A stretch of DNA of 64,000 bases from Fen-1298 sp963833465 (lineage in GTDB: Bacteria > Bacteroidota > Ignavibacteria > UBA10030), in NCBI GenBank assembly GCA_963833465.1, contig CAWHXW010000003.1:930001-994000 (forward strand), given 5' to 3'. The position numbers and the translations under genes were made by a program. Positions 63,812-64,000 of the stretch are shown in pieces. The notes under the pieces are model-generated. The model saw nothing but the letters and a program-made list of their open reading frames with translations, made no database searches and was not told the DNA's origin. The first letter of the stretch is position 1. Every line of letters begins with the position of its first letter.

Positions 63812-64000
63812 ATGAATCACCCCGGTATAAATCGTCCTATTCCTGTAGCCCATCGTAACACATGTCCACACTGTAAATTAGATATTCCAGATGGTGCACG
63901 CGTTTGTCATCACTGTCATCAATTCGTTAGCGTACGTTTTAACCTTGCGAATATTATTACAATTCTTGTATCAGTAGCTGCGGTAGCGATGTCAGTATAC
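63812..64000 (+). CDS. Zinc-ribbon membrane protein, 3'-truncated
   Basis: Open from ATG 63812 to the window end (63 codons visible), with GGAGG at 63802-63806, 5 bases upstream. Residues 18-35 form a double Cys knuckle, 'CPHCK ... CHHC', a zinc-ribbon of the kind found at the start of many small membrane proteins. A hydrophobic stretch 'ANIITILVSVAAVAMSVY' follows, a first transmembrane helix. The C-terminal domain is outside the window, so no function can be given. An in-frame ATG at 63713, inside a frame without a ribosome site, would add 33 residues ('MFPSEILRNIIKLF...') but is less likely. Confidence 0.75.
   Translation, partial: MNHPGINRPIPVAHRNTCPHCKLDIPDGARVCHHCHQFVSVRFNLANIITILVSVAAVAMSVY

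Noticed and set aside
1..64000. CRISPR array or prophage
   Set aside because: No regularly spaced direct repeats, integrase, capsid or cas genes were found.

Overview
The window is AT-rich DNA from a Gram-negative heterotroph of the FCB superphylum, most likely the Bacteroidota/Ignavibacteriota lineage. This is inferred from gene content: TonB-dependent receptors with an N-terminal carboxypeptidase-regulatory domain, a PorV-type outer-membrane protein, a type IX-like C-terminal sorting tail, DUF5916 and DUF4922 proteins, a bacterial HU, an LpxL acyltransferase and a WaaF-type heptosyltransferase. No rRNA, tRNA or CRISPR was found, so the placement cannot be made firmer from the sequence alone.

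Layout. 1-744: end of a sugar-binding protein. 1222-1509: HU with its own promoter and terminator. 1686-7682: one operon of a GH57 alpha-glucanase with a starch-binding tail, a GH13-like lipoprotein that has lost catalytic residues, YjbQ, LpxL and WaaF. 7849-11440: a secreted unknown, a small unknown, a polytopic membrane protein and a histidine-kinase-like protein lacking the phosphoacceptor His. 11847-14510: CBM9/DUF5916 outer-membrane protein. 14531-22157 (minus strand): secreted HExxH peptidase, AhpD-like protein, two hemerythrins, a PAS protein, a YfiT/DinB protein, a transglutaminase-like protein, a small membrane protein, DsbD and a TlpA-like thioredoxin. 22385-27803: a tightly overlapped operon of GlcNAc-kinase-like protein, glycosyltransferase in two pieces, GNAT, HIT-like DUF4922 protein and SpoIID.

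28024-49026 is a plant hemicellulose region. It holds a cellobiose/mannobiose 2-epimerase, two GH5 enzymes (one frameshifted), a CE2 esterase, a sodium/sugar symporter with galK and galT, and a convergent minus-strand run of lacI, xylB, xylA, symporter, GH31 (PA14) and GH13. Together these would release and import manno-, galacto- and xylo-sugars and feed them into the Leloir and xylulose routes. Two near-identical palindromes (GCAAACGTTTGC core) at 34356 and 49376 sit in divergent promoter regions and are good candidates for sites of the LacI-type regulator. 49508-57933 encodes an outer-membrane export/uptake cassette: TonB receptor, a large secreted protein with CBM5/12-like modules and a sorting tail (frameshifted), a PorV-like barrel and an IPT/TIG lipoprotein. 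58298-63247: valS, then queD-queE-queF-queC for preQ0/preQ1 synthesis. 63254-63703: a small GIY-YIG nuclease gene framed by inverted copies of a hairpin repeat. From 63812 a zinc-ribbon membrane protein runs off the window.

Three genes are interrupted by apparent single-base frame changes (near 23766, 33747 and 53857), which suggests assembly indels or real decay. The most interesting signals are the repeat-framed GIY-YIG gene, the five-step overlapping SpoIID/DUF4922/glycosyltransferase operon, the His-less kinase, and the TonB/sorting-tail/PorV/TIG cassette.
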